This document shows, piece after piece, positions 41,691-53,175 of a stretch of 64,000 nucleotides of DNA. Source of the DNA: Agarophyton chilense. Its lineage: Eukaryota > Rhodophyta > Florideophyceae > Gracilariales > Gracilariaceae. The position numbers and the translations under genes were made by a program. Where the stretch lies: assembly GCA_030374765.1 (NCBI GenBank), contig JARGXX010000115.1, forward strand, positions 1,279,501 through 1,343,500, written 5' to 3'. How positions within the stretch are numbered: the stretch's first letter is position 1; each line of letters starts with the position of its first letter. The notes beneath the pieces are model-generated. The model was not told the origin of the DNA. It saw only the letters and a program-made list of their open reading frames with translations, and searched no databases.

Positions 41691-42069
41691 CGGACACATG
41701 TGGTTTTACCACCAATACCCTCATCAGTGCTCTATTTGCGGTAAACCTCGATCAGCACTTGATATCCAGTCCGCGTTATATTTGTCAGGGATATCTTTGA
41801 AGAAAGGATTAATGCAAATGTTTACTTGGAAAGAACGGTGCGAAAATTTGTATTCTTGGTTACAATCGGAGAGACAAGAAACACAAGACGGGGCGCGAAT
41901 ACGTGATTTCGTTGACTCTGAAGCTTTCGCTCGGATTGCATCTGCGTCTGGGGAAGGGTTGGAATTTAGATCGATTTGTTTCTATCTCTATCCACTAATG
42001 GTTTCCAGGCGTTTAGGAAACAAACACATGATGTGTGGCCAGTTGCTGCAATAATTTTGAACCTCGAAC
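41690..42069 (+). mobile_element. CACTA/EnSpm (Transposase_21) transposase, left part
   Basis: The plus strand encodes features of the Tnp2/Transposase_21 family: a zinc-ribbon-like CSICGKPRS, then the block ISLKKGLMQMFTWKERCENLY, and in another frame a GFQAFRKQTHDVW stretch followed by PVAAIILNLEP. The usual DGF motif reads NGF (Asn codon at 41997-41999), so a probable active-site Asp is lost. The frame changes between the zinc-ribbon part and the GFQAF part, which shows decay. The sequence stops exactly at 42069 where the LTR element begins and resumes at 54098. This is a class II cut-and-paste element. Confidence 0.75.
42065..42069. repeat. left target-site duplication CGAAC
   Basis: The five bases before the 5' LTR (CGAAC) recur right after the 3' LTR (54098-54102). 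This proves that 42070-54097 is one insertion. Confidence 0.93.
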
Positions 42070-42358
42070 TGAAGTGCAACCCTCGTGAGGGCCGTTTTCC
42101 AGGACTTGGTTGTTTTTCCGCCTCGGGCGATACTTGTGAGATCTATGAGTAATACTGCTACTAGCGGGCTGGCGTAGACAGGTGTATACGCGTTGTACGC
42201 GAAGTGCACCAGCGGACGTGCGCCGTGGCCCCGATTCGGGTGCGACTTACCCACGTGTACCACGGGTGGCCCAGGACAGGTTGGCACAGCATAGCTGGAT
42301 ATTTCTCTATTTATTTAGCTTTATTACACTAGGTTAGGGAGCTCCTTAGAGTATTCTA

Positions 42359-42370
42359 CACTATATAGTG
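42359..42370. promoter_or_regulatory. candidate LTR TATA box CACTATATAGTG
   Basis: The TATATA core sits inside a perfect 12-base palindrome, present in all three LTR copies (53465-53476 and, inverted, about 62766-62777). It is followed at once by an 18-base palindrome. Placement in the first half of the LTR fits a U3/R border; no start site can be seen. Confidence 0.5.
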
Positions 42371-42371
42371 C

Positions 42372-42389
42372 CAGGGCGATCTCGCCCTG
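42372..42389. repeat. palindrome CAGGGCGATCTCGCCCTG in the LTR
   Basis: CAGGGCGA and TCGCCCTG are perfect inverted arms around TC. It would form a strong hairpin near the presumed RNA 5' end. The motif is unchanged in the other two LTR copies. Confidence 0.8.
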
Positions 42390-42994
42390 ACACTCAGTAA
42401 ACCTCCCAAACCAGGGATCTTGGCTCTAAGTCTTTTTCCGCTTTCGCGAGTCTTCCACACTCTACGGAGGTGAAGCCGCGTTACTAACGGTAGACTTATC
42501 CACCCTGCGTCAACAGGAGACTCACCGCTTCTAGCGTGTATATTGTTCATACCACTGCCGTGTTCTCGCCCCAGTATTGGGTTTGCTACATATTTCTTTT
42601 GGCTCTCGTGGCCCATGCCCCCGATCGCCCCCACTGGGTGGTCCCCCCTTTATCGCTTACCCACTCTCGTGGTAGCTCCCCCTTTCGCTTTGTGGTTGGT
42701 TGTTCGTGCCGCTCCCGCGTTCGTCGCGCGCCGGCTTACCGTATTTACCGCCACTCCCGTGGGTACACTACTCGATCTCGAGACTTGCCCACTCCCGTGG
42801 AATACAGCTCATACCCGGTCTGCTCCCTTCTAGCATCCCGCACTCTCCCCGCTTGGCGTGCCGGTGAACCTCGGCCTTACACCCCGACTTAGTCGTGTTC
42901 ACTCCGGAGAGGCTCCGTCGCCGTGCTACCCTCCTTGGAGGAAGATTCGGACATCTTCGTGTGTTTCCGCCGCCCTTGGCGTTGCACTACAAAC

Positions 42995-43008
42995 TGGTCT
43001 CCCGACTT
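42995..43008 (+). other. possible primer-binding site of copy A
   Basis: TGGTCTCCCGACTT starts 4 bases after the LTR. A TGG start fits the complement of a tRNA 3' CCA end. I could not name the tRNA. Confidence 0.45.
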
Positions 43009-43199
43009 AGAAGGCTAGGGGGACCTGGTTTGGTTCTTTTCACATTGCTATGCTGACTTCTCTCGTCGAGATCTGCTTTCCAATTTCTTGGTTTGGACCC
43101 ACTTGGTGGAAGCTTTTGTTGTCCTATTCTTAGTGGTCAACGCTACAACTATGTAACGACTACCGTCGGAAGCGGAACCCGCGATCACGCGGAGTCGTT

Positions 43200-45280
43200 C
43201 CGTCAATGACGTGGTGCCTGCGGACCCTGGAAGGGTTCCCCCGCCGTTACCTCAAGCCGCTCCGAAAGGCAAGGGTAAGGGGTCGAACTCCTCCAAGAAC
43301 AACAAGCTACCGCCTGAGGCGCCGAAGAATGGACCCAATTCTGGTGCTGGACCGGCCCCTACCGTGGATGACCCGGCTCCCGCACACGAAAAGGCCCGGA
43401 AAAACGAGTTCCACATCGACACCAACTCAAGTGTGAGGCAGCAGATCCTCGTAATTCGGGAAGCGCACAATGCCTTCGTGGAAGAGTTCGAAGCCCTGCG
43501 TTCCAGGTGTAATGTCTCTTCTATGAAAGAAGTGGTTGACGACCTCCGCTTGTTGCGGGCGGACGTCAACACCCTGTTGGAATGCTTTGGTGGTCCCGCC
43601 GCTTACGTAGAAGGTGTCGAGACCCGATTCAATCGTGTTAGCGCCCGTCTCCAGACGTTAGAGCAAACCATCTTGATGGAAGACGTCCCGGAGAAGCCGG
43701 TTGCTGTGTCGCACCAAGCGAAACACGAGAAGATAAGGGACGATACCCGCCGTCGGCGTGGAAAGCATGACAGCGATGACTCGGATTCGTCGAACTCCTC
43801 ACGGTCGTCGCGTGGCTCTCACCATTCAAATGGGTCGGACTCGTCAGATTCGTCTTCTGACGATGGTCATCGCAGGCGTTCATCCCGTTCTAAACGGTCG
43901 TCTGCCACCCAAGGTGTGATCCGCGCCCGCGAGAAGGGAAGGAAACACTCCGGGTTGAAGGAGCTGAAATACACCAACCCCCTGTACAAGAAGTTGGTTT
44001 CTTACCGATACTATCGACTAGAGACCTCCTCTTTGGATCGCACGCCCCGTGGCACGGGTAGAGTGAAGGATTGCATAAAGCGTATTCAATTGTCCCTCAG
44101 GAACCAGAGCTTTTCTGGAGAAGACCCCATTTTGTTGTTGGATTTCCTTGCGAGGTTCGTCGCCGAAGCGGATATTCTCGGTATGACCGAAGGACAGGCG
44201 TTTATTGCACTCCCTTACTTTATGAAAGGCCTCGCCGAGGATCAATACAACTCTGTAAGAGGTTCGTCTAGAGCCTCCGAAGGAGGGGTAACCTGCTGGC
44301 CAGAAGCAGTACAATACCTCTTGAGGTCCTACGCCACTAATCACGCGATTCAGTAGGCTATTCTCGCTCTTCGCGATACGCGCCAGAAGTCTGGAGAAAC
44401 GGAAACCCAATTCTCAGTGCGCCTGAACAAGGCTTTGCACCGTAGTGGGAACGTACACTCCGCCGGAGAGCGCTGCACCATGTTCATCGATGGACTGGAC
44501 CCCGCTATCCGAACACTCGTGGCCCGTTACCGGGAAGACCGAAGGAAGACAACGTATCTGGAGTTGGTCCAACACGCGCAAGCGGAAGGTGACGCTTTAA
44601 GAGCTCGTGCCCCTGGACACAGGTCGCGAACCGCCAAGGCGTTGGTGATGGAAATGAAGTCGCCATCCCTATCGCTGGTTGCGAGTGAGCGCCCCCAACA
44701 GGAGTACGACAACGTACACTTCGCCCGAAGCGATATCTATTCGGTCCCGACAACCGAACTACCGCCTACGACGGACGACTCATATGACACGGCCCAGGAT
44801 GGACCCCTGCTGTATGCAGACTCTCCCCGTGTTTACGGATCCCGCATCCCGTATTCAAACGGTGCACTCCGACAGAGTCGCCCTGGATGCAAGGATACCC
44901 GCCAAGCGGTGAAGTTCACGGATGCTCGCTCCGGTTTGCAGCCCTCGCGCCCCGGACTCATATGCTACATATGCTACGAACACGGTCACATTTCACCGGA
45001 CTGTATCCTCACCATGAGAGAAGTAGCCCGAGTGATCGGTAATTATGAGGCGTTGACCCCAGTGGAAAAGCTGATTGTTCCGATGACGTCGTATCTTCGA
45101 GCGAAGATCGATTTTCCACGGAGTATTCCGGAGGCGAAACCGCGCAATGCGTTGCTTTACCCTGCCGAGCAGGCTCCCGACCACCGCCCCGTTCCTTCAA
45201 ACCCCGCCGCTGGCGCCCCATTGCTAGTGGTTCAGGATTCTGAGGCCCCGCCCCAGGCGGATGGGACTCAGGAAAACTGA
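43200..45280 (+). mobile_element. gag region of copy A
   Basis: Gag-like protein of the fossil element. The first part has a Pro/Lys-rich start, a coiled helical stretch and a Ser/Asp/Arg-rich section. The last part contains a CCHC zinc knuckle (CYICYEHGHISPDC, near 44.96-45.0 kb), the RNA-binding signature of gag nucleocapsids. Gag and pol lie in different frames, as is common in the family. Confidence 0.85.
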
Positions 45281-45319
45281 TTTCGGGAGTCTCCCCTTCG
45301 GGAGAGGCGTCCCCAACAG

Positions 45320-48300
45320 TGAGGTTGACGACGCCCGAGGCGTCTCCGCCTCGCTCCCCGGTCACAATCCTCACGAGGAAACAGGCCGTCTCAGACGTGG
45401 ACTCTGAACACTCTGGTGTTCTATGTCGACCGTGGAAACGTGTTCTTAACCGCCGGTTCCCGGATAGAGTCTCAGTAATGGCCAAGCGCAATTACAAGGT
45501 GTATGCCGACCTTGGCCTTTCTACCCAGTTTAAGGTTCGAGTCCTTACTGTTTTGGACACAGGTGCTGGTCCGAATTTCATCGTGGAGTCGCTGCTGCCC
45601 CCGCCCTTGCGGTCGCAGATCCGCCTTGGCGGGGCGCCCGACGTCGCGGACGCGAATAACAACCCGTTGTCAACGGTTGGAACCGTCGCTCTCGTCGTTC
45701 GCTTGGGCTCCTTCGTGGTGAAACTCGACTTTATTGTATGCCGGAAATTGGCTGCCCCCATCATCTTGGGATGTGACTTCTATGACAGATTCGTTGACGC
45801 CATAAGGCCCTGCTTAAAGCGTGTTGAGATGGAAGACGGCTCGTCGGTCCCGATTGTCCGTCGTCCGCTGCGGCGTGCCTCCAAGAAGCCCGTACCGCTT
45901 CCTGCCGCGCAGGAACCTCCACCCGCTTCTCGGGAGTCTACCAAGCTCCGAGTGGCTGCGTCTGTCCGAACCCCGCCAGAGTCCCAAGTATGGGTGTGTG
46001 TCACTTCCCGTCAACACGGTTTACGAGTCATTCAGCCTCTCTCATCTCTGTACGATGGATATCAACTCGCCGTGGCGAATGGAGTCGCGCAGATTGTCCC
46101 AGACAAGCCGTTCACCGTGCTCGTTGCCAATCTGGGCTCCACCACCCAGTCACTGGTGAAAAACCAAGATACTGGATCGGTAATGCCTCACCCCACCGCG
46201 ACGGTCCCCACTAGGCTGACCGCTGCCGAAGTCCTCGGTCTCGTTCACTCTAAGGAGGGGGAGGAAACTGCCGTCCAATCACCGAATGATTCGGAATCGC
46301 AACCTGCCGGAACAGAAAAGAAGCCCGTTCCGACGAGTTACGACCGGGTAGACCCCGTGTAAGAACTCGAGGAACTCGACCTCGGTCATGTACCGGAGTC
46401 ACACCGTGAAAGTCTGCGTGAGATGTTACGGGAGTTTACCACAATGTGGGATGGCTCTCTTGGTGAGATAAATACAACGGAACACCGGATAGATTTAATG
46501 CCGAACACCCGACCGGTGGCTCAACACCCTTACAGGGCAGGCCCCAAGGCTCGAGAAGAGGAACATTTCCAAGTGGACAAAATGCTCCGAGCTGGAGTGA
46601 TCGAACCGGCTCAGTCGCCGTGGGCATCCCCAGTGGTACTGGATCCGAAACCCGATGGGTCCTGGCGCTTTTGCATCGACTACCGTCGCTTGAATGATGT
46701 TACCGTCAAGGACGTGTATCCGATCCCACGAATGGATGAGTACATCGACTCTCTCGGCACTGCTACCGTGTTCACGGCTTTGGACGCCAATTGGGGATAT
46801 TGGCAGGTTCCCGTTAGGGAGGAGGACCAAGATAAGACTGCGTTTGTCTGTCACTCGGGACTCTACCGTTTCAAACGGATGCCCTTTGGTCTAACCAATG
46901 CTCCCGGTACCTTTCAGCGTGCTATCGACATTTTGTTGGCCCGCTTTAAGTGGTGTACTTGCCTCGTCTATTTGGACGATATCATTGTATTCTCAGACAA
47001 TCTGGATGACCATCTCACCCATGTCAGGGACATAATGACCACGCTACGTGATGCTGGAATAACCCTCAAACTGAGGAAATGTGAGTTCTTTACGGATACT
47101 GTGAAGTATCTCGGGCACATTATCCGTCCTGGACGTGTAATGATCGAGGAAGCTCGAGTGAGGTCCCTTCGCAAGGCGAAAGAACCCGCTACCCAGACGG
47201 AACTGCCCTCCTTTCTAGGATTGGTCAACGTCTACCGACGGTTTATCCCTAACTTCGCTGACATCGCGGCCCCCTTGAACGCGCTTCTGCGGAAAGGTCA
47301 ACCACCTAAACTGGACCCCTTTACGTCCGTCCAGACGGATGCTTTTAACTCCCTTAGGGAGGCTGTCACATCAGCACCGATTCTATCGTTACCGAAACCC
47401 GGACTACCGTTTTCCGTGGACACGGACTCTAGCGACTACCAGGTAGGCTGTGCGCTCTTTCAAACTACTCCCGAAGGAGAACGCAAACCCATTGGGTACT
47501 GGTCACGCTGGCTCAATGTCCACGAGCGGAACTACTCCGTTTCGGAGAAGGAGTGCCTCGCAATTGTGTGGGCCCTTTCTACACTCCGCCCCTACCTCAT
47601 GGGTGTGCACTTTACCGTTTACAAGGATCACTCGTCCCTACGATGGCTCATGACCATCTCGGAACCGTCAGGCCACTTAATGCGTTGGAGACTCCGCCTC
47701 GCGGAATATGACTTTGATGTGATCTACAAGAAGGGCACTCAGAACGCGCAAGCGGACGCTCTCTCGCGTTTACCCACGAATGGGGAAGCTCTAGCCGTCG
47801 ATGACGAGGATATACCTTGCTTCGTCGTAGACGATGGAACACCGGAGGACCTGGATTGGTTACACGATAAATGGAACGAAGGCCCAGAATCGGATGATGA
47901 TATTGACGCATTGCTCGTCTCGGACGACTCAGAGAAACCCCCGCCGGGTAATTTTGTGCCGATACCCCCGGAGGAGATGGTCAGAGAACAGCAGGCTGAC
48001 CCCTTCTGTACGAAGATTCGCGCCTGGCTTAATGGCGGTGCACAACTCCCTTTCGAGGTGAACGATCTTGGATACCTCGTCAGGAAGGTTCAGTCATCCC
48101 CACAAGTCGTGGTGCCGCATACTCTACAGTCTAGAGTTTTGCATCTATCGCACTATACAAAACTTGGTGGACACGCCGGTGGACGGAAGCTCTACCTCAC
48201 TTTGTGAAGGAATTTCTACTGGCCCGCCATGGCGGTGGATTGCTACGCAACGGTGCGGTTTTGTACCGAATGTGCTAAGAATCGGGTGAAACTTCGCAAG

Positions 48301-51000
48301 TACTCAACGAAGTTGAAACTATTCCCGGCACGGGCTCCTCTCGAGTTTGTCGCCATTGACATTCTCGGTAAGCTCCTCACCACACGACGTGGACATAAGT
48401 TTTTACTCGTTATCACGGATCGTTTCTCAAAACTGGTTCGGACCGTACCTCTACGGAAGATATCCGCTTTCACGGTTGCACAAGCATTTGTAACCCATTG
48501 GGTATTCGTCTACGGCCCGCCGGTTAATCTTCTATTCGATAACGGAAAACAGTTCGCACCGCGATTCTTCGAGGACGTGTGCAGGATTCTTGACATCAAG
48601 AACCTGTTCACAACGACCTATCACCCCCAGTGTAATGTGCAAGTGGAGCGGTTTAACCGAACGCTAATAGCGTCTCTCCGTTCTTACGTTGCCGATCACC
48701 CAAAGACATGGGATTTATATACCGACGCCTTGACGTTCGCGTACAATACGCAGGTACACCGTACTACGGGTTTAACTCCATTTGAATTGGTCTTATCCCG
48801 CCCTCCACCCGCTGTCGCGTTAGAACCCCAGCCCACGCTGGATGCGTTCCCTTCCGTGAAGGAATATCGCTACAAGTGGAAAGAGTGGCTTACGAAGCTG
48901 ATCCCGGTTGCCCGAAGCTCGATGGCTCGTGCCCAAGCCGCTTACAAGCGTGATTTCGACTCTCGCGTACGCCGTAAGGCCCCGCCAATCAAAGCCGGTG
49001 ACTTCGTCTTCGTCCGTAAGGAGTAGTGGAACCCTGAAAAGGAAAAGAAGCACAAGCTTTCTTCCGTCGCGGACGGTCCTTACAAAGTCATTTCAGTGAA
49101 AGACGACACCATCGTGGTGGGAATTGTCGACGCTCATGAGCGGATCTCCCGCGACGGCGTTGTACTCGCCCCGCCACCGACGTTGGAAGTAACCGAAATG
49201 GGTCAACAGTCCCTCTCTGAGGATGATGGTGCTCGGCACACAACAGTGGCTCAGCCCACTGCCGTGGTTTCCAGACCTTCTGCGTTACCACACCCTACCC
49301 GGGGACTCTCTGACTTGCCGATCTTATCGGACCAAGGCCAGAATGGCCTCTCTTCTCTCACGCCACGGCGCGGTGTCTACCCCCGCCCGTTGGGCGTTTC
49401 AACCACTCCCCATGCCGCTCCGTCTCAGGAGGGGGAGGAAGCTCATAACTCTCGTCGAGAGACGGAAACCGCTTCGTCGCGTCATGACAACCGTGGTGCA
49501 CGGACTCCTGGACACACCAGCAAGAACAACGGTGATCCGGATGTCCCGTCTACCGACGTGCCATCTCCGCATTTGCGCGCTACAGCCGTTGCTGAACCCT
49601 CTATGGGAAGCGCCATCGCATCTGCGTCTGATCGCACTCCCCACGGGGACTATACTCGACAGGACGCACCACGTAGTGGAAACCCTCTCGCCGAAGCGAA
49701 ACCGAAATCGCCGCAGGATGCTGTTCGCCCTCGCGATACTGGACCGGCTATGCCGTCGAGCGTTTACCCGCAGCCCGTGGGTCACGGTTCGTCGACACCA
49801 GCTACGCTGGAAAACTTAGAGCACGCCCTCGCAGGCCCCTCTAGGCCGAATTGATCAGAAGTAGTCCCTCGTACTGTACGGCAGGACACACCGGCTAAGC
49901 CGGGCAGGCACACCGTAGCAGACGGGAGATTCACACCCAGCACGCTCGACGCTGGTTCAGAACCCGCGCGCAGTGGCGGACGCACTCCGAGTGTCTCGGT
50001 TGACCCCAACAGCGTTGTCGAAGGCGCACCGGTCACCCCGGAGAATGTGCCCGTCAAGGACGGAAGCACCTCGTCGCCGAGTGAAGTTGAACCCTCGAAA
50101 GGGATAGTTGAGGACGAACTCGCTCCCCGCAGGGGTTCCTCGCCGCGCACTTCGCCGCCCGTCGGTGAGGAATGCACGGTTGACCCGGAGTTGCACGCCC
50201 GTCGCGATACTTTGTCGCCCAAGCGAGCAGACATACCGGCAGCGCCGTTGCACACCCACTTACGTGAGGAGGCGGAACGCAGCACGGCGCGGAGTACTCC
50301 CAGCCATCAGTCGGACGTGTCACGTGAACAGACGGCACCCGGCTCGGGAGATACGCCAATCAACGCCCAAGGCGGCTCATCCGGCAAGGCACGACGCCCC
50401 GTGATGAAACCGCCTCCCGCGTCAAGTCCAGCACCGTCGCGACGGATTTCACCCCGACGACTCGCGGAATGCGACCGCGAAACCCAGCCTTGAGATGAGT
50501 TCGCGTTCCCCGAAGGGTGGCCTCTGCACGAGAACTCTCGGAAAGCATTCTGACCCAAAAACTGGGAGAATTGCCCCACGGGAAGGCCTCCGGCCGAAGC
50601 CGTCGAACTGACGCTCTTCGTCATGAGGCCTTGGCGGAAGCAACCCGCCAAGCGGCCAAGGCAACCTGGAACCCGGTTCGTTCCCCTACCCAGGGCATGG
50701 AAAGGCAACTCCAGCCCATGGACCCCTCGGGGGAAGGGCACAGTAGCCCACACGCACCTGCGGACGTACACCGGTTTGGTCCGGTGACGCGTACACCGCA
50801 AGGGCGGGAAGTCTACGAGAAGGAGTTCGTGGTCGACCACATAGTGGAGCACTCATACCATCCGGATGGTTATATTCAATACCTCGTCCGTTGGTACGGT
50901 TGAGGGCCCGAATGGGATTCGGATGAGCCGATGGAACACCTCCCACGTTCGAAGGTGGTGTCATATCACCGCAGAACGCGGACGGGAATCCCAGCATCGG
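45320..51000 (+). mobile_element. pol region of copy A: protease, RT, RNase H, integrase, chromodomain
   Basis: Domains in order: aspartic protease (LDTGAGPN, near 45.55 kb); reverse transcriptase (about 46.6-47.2 kb) with FCIDYRRLN, LDANWGYWQ and the YLDD motif at 46969-46980; RNase H (about 47.4-47.75 kb); zinc-binding HHCC region (about 48.15-48.3 kb); integrase core (about 48.32-48.8 kb) with its D, D and E positions recognisable; a long Pro/Ser/Arg-rich stretch; and a chromodomain (about 50.83-50.99 kb, EFVVDHIVEHSY, YLVRWYG, GPEWDSDEP). The RT-before-integrase order makes it Ty3-like and the chromodomain makes it a chromovirus. Broken. Confidence 0.93.
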
Positions 51001-51202
51001 TTGTTAAAGCCCAGGTGGGATAACACCCACCTCGGTGGAAGAGAAAAGAGAAATAGGTTTGCTTGAGAACAGACTGGTGAAGGAAGGTTTTGGGTTACAC
51101 AAGTCACTTGGTTTTTATTCGAAGCTATCGATGGAATACCGAGCACTCGGGATACTACTCTAAGTCACAAGGGAAAACTCCTCATCGGGATCGCGTGCCC
51201 CG

Positions 51203-53140
51203 TCACGGGTTCGGATCACCGCCACCAGGTTGGTTACCTCCCTGGAGGCGGGTGATCAAGGCCTCGCGCATCGCGGCAACATCGCCACTCGCTGCGTTGG
51301 TCCCCAGCCCCACCTGTCGCAGGAACTGGGAGATCACGGCCGCTTGACCCACCGGAGCGGAGCTCGCATCGTCTGGGGCGGACGCCCCACCACTTGGGAG
51401 ATTCACCGGTGGAACCGGAGGTGGTCCAGCTACCGCGTATTCCGACCCAGCCCCCCCGGGGTTATCCAAATCCACGTAAGGCGTGGCTGGCGTCCCCGCG
51501 TTATAGGGACCTTCCACGTCGGATCCCTCGACCTCCGCCTTGGCGTACGCTTCCCCGTCGTCGGGTTTGTTGTCCACCATTGGATCGTCGCCGTCGTAGA
51601 CGTGGTAATATTCATCCGCGTCCGCGAAACCAATCGGATGCCCCTCGGGGATATGGCGTGATGCAAACCGGAGTTCGTTCGCTTCCTCCGCGGAGATTTC
51701 GTGCCCTTCCCAAGGGTCAAAGTATACGAAATCACCTCACAAGGGAGTACGCCTTCCTGGTGACAGGTCCTGACCACGGCTACTCACGGTGCGCCCGCTT
51801 TGTTCAATCGGAACGGTGGTCCAGTCCAACTGGTCGATGTAATCGAGAAGACCTGCCACTTCTTTGGCGTTGGTTACTCCACCAAGTGGGATGCTCAGGT
51901 CCAGGCTGCGAATCGCGGACCTCAACCGGAACGGGAGGAACCACAGTCTGTACTGGTCATACACCTCCCAGAGGATGAACACCGCCGCGCGGACTGCCCA
52001 TTCGGTAATCACCACCGACCACAGTCCGGACTCGGGATCCTCGATGAGGTACGAACCGTAATACGTGATGACTGGTGGCAGCTCGATGTAACAGCCCCGG
52101 CAGGCCTCGAGGTTCGACCACCACGGTGGAATGAGGACATAGCGACCCCGTCGGTCGGCCACGCGAAGGCGTTCGATCTCCACGTTCTGATACGGGACCA
52201 AATACCCGAATCGGGATCGTGCTCTACGCTCGAAGCGGATCAGGGCGAGGAAGTTGGCCCGCGCAAGTCGACGCATGTAGCGGAATTCTGCCCGGATAAT
52301 CGGTCGCGTCCGGTACATGGCCTCCTGCCGTGCTATCGGGACGCCCCTCCACGAGAGTGTTTCCAAACCCGCCAGGCGGTCGACGTAACCAATCTCACCT
52401 TGAGTGCGGTAAAGCCGAATGTCGGTGCCGAGACCATCAGGGATGGGATTTTCAAAAGGAGCCCGGCGAAGCCGTTGATGGCCAAGAAGGACGAAGGCCG
52501 CATGAGCGGAAGCCGAAGTTCCACTACCCCGGCGTGCCACAACGTGGACCGGAACCGCTACGCGGCGTCGCCAATCCGACGAAGTTGTCACCACGGCCGG
52601 AATATCGCCCGGAAGCATCCCATTTCCATCGGTGTACATCGCTATGAGCGCTTTGTTTAGCACCGTAATCGGGTGGAACCACGGCGCAAGCCGGAGAACG
52701 GACGGATGATGCCCAGGATGGCGCCCGACAAGCATGTCGTATGGCGGCCACCCTCTCGGGGGGAACATTCCGTACGGAGCAGCAGCCGCGTTTGCGATAG
52801 GAATCTGCGGCGCAGCCGATGACGCGCTTTGCCGAAGCGGAGCGGAGCGGAGGCCGGAGAAGTACCCCGCAGGGAGACGGTTGGGTTGATTGTTTTGGTT
52901 GCTCATCGGTGAGCGAAGAGGCTGGATGACCGGAAGAGCAGACCGACGAAGCGGAAGACGATGCCGAGGAATCGGAGGACTGGCACGCAAGGATGCGGAT
53001 TCGGTTGAGATGGAACGTTGAGAACGGTTGTTGCCAGGAGACTGGAGTTTTGCCGCACTGCGTTTGTTGGCATCGGATGAAGTAGATCCCAGCGAGCTGG
53101 TTGCACTCTTATGCATTCGTCTCGGCGCGGCGCCCACCAT
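51203..53140 (-). mobile_element. antisense reading frame of copy A
   Basis: Between the chromodomain and the 3' LTR the minus strand holds a long open frame of about 470 codons (51737-53140), with a further Ala/Gly/Pro-rich frame beyond it (51203-51580). It starts within 40 bases of the LTR, so it would be read by antisense transcription out of the 3' LTR. The protein is Arg-rich at the start (Ser/Arg/Pro), then has Trp/Tyr-rich blocks (PPWWSNLEACRG, ELPPVITYYGSYL). It matches no known gag or pol domain that I recognise. A similar protein is encoded antisense in the second family (57.3-59.7 kb, plus strand). Confidence 0.7.
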
Positions 53141-53163
53141 CGCGGATGTCTTACTCGCGCCTC

Positions 53164-53175
53164 AGGAGGGGGATA
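53164..53175 (+). other. polypurine tract of copy A
   Basis: AGGAGGGGGATA lies directly before the 3' LTR, where plus-strand DNA synthesis is primed in this family. The same tract, inverted, is next to the LTR of copy B (63067-63078). Confidence 0.85.

Larger units (their letters stand above)
42070..42991 (+). repeat. 5' LTR of copy A
   Basis: This 922-bp LTR begins TGAAGTGCAAC and ends GTTGCACTACA, an 11-base imperfect terminal inverted repeat. It carries a palindromic TATA-type motif at 42359-42370, a CAGGGCGATCTCGCCCTG palindrome at 42372-42389, and repeated CCAC-N(2-4)-GTGG dyads. Confidence 0.95.

Noticed and set aside
42356-42892. Open frames of 92-118 codons inside the LTRs, repeated in all three copies
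   Set aside because: They recur only because the LTR is repeated, overlap each other on both strands, and sit on promoter-like sequence; no motif.
45530-45550. GGTTCGAGTCC, a B-box-like string
   Set aside because: Lies inside the coding part of the LTR element; no cloverleaf around it. A similar string at 54267 is inside the transposase.
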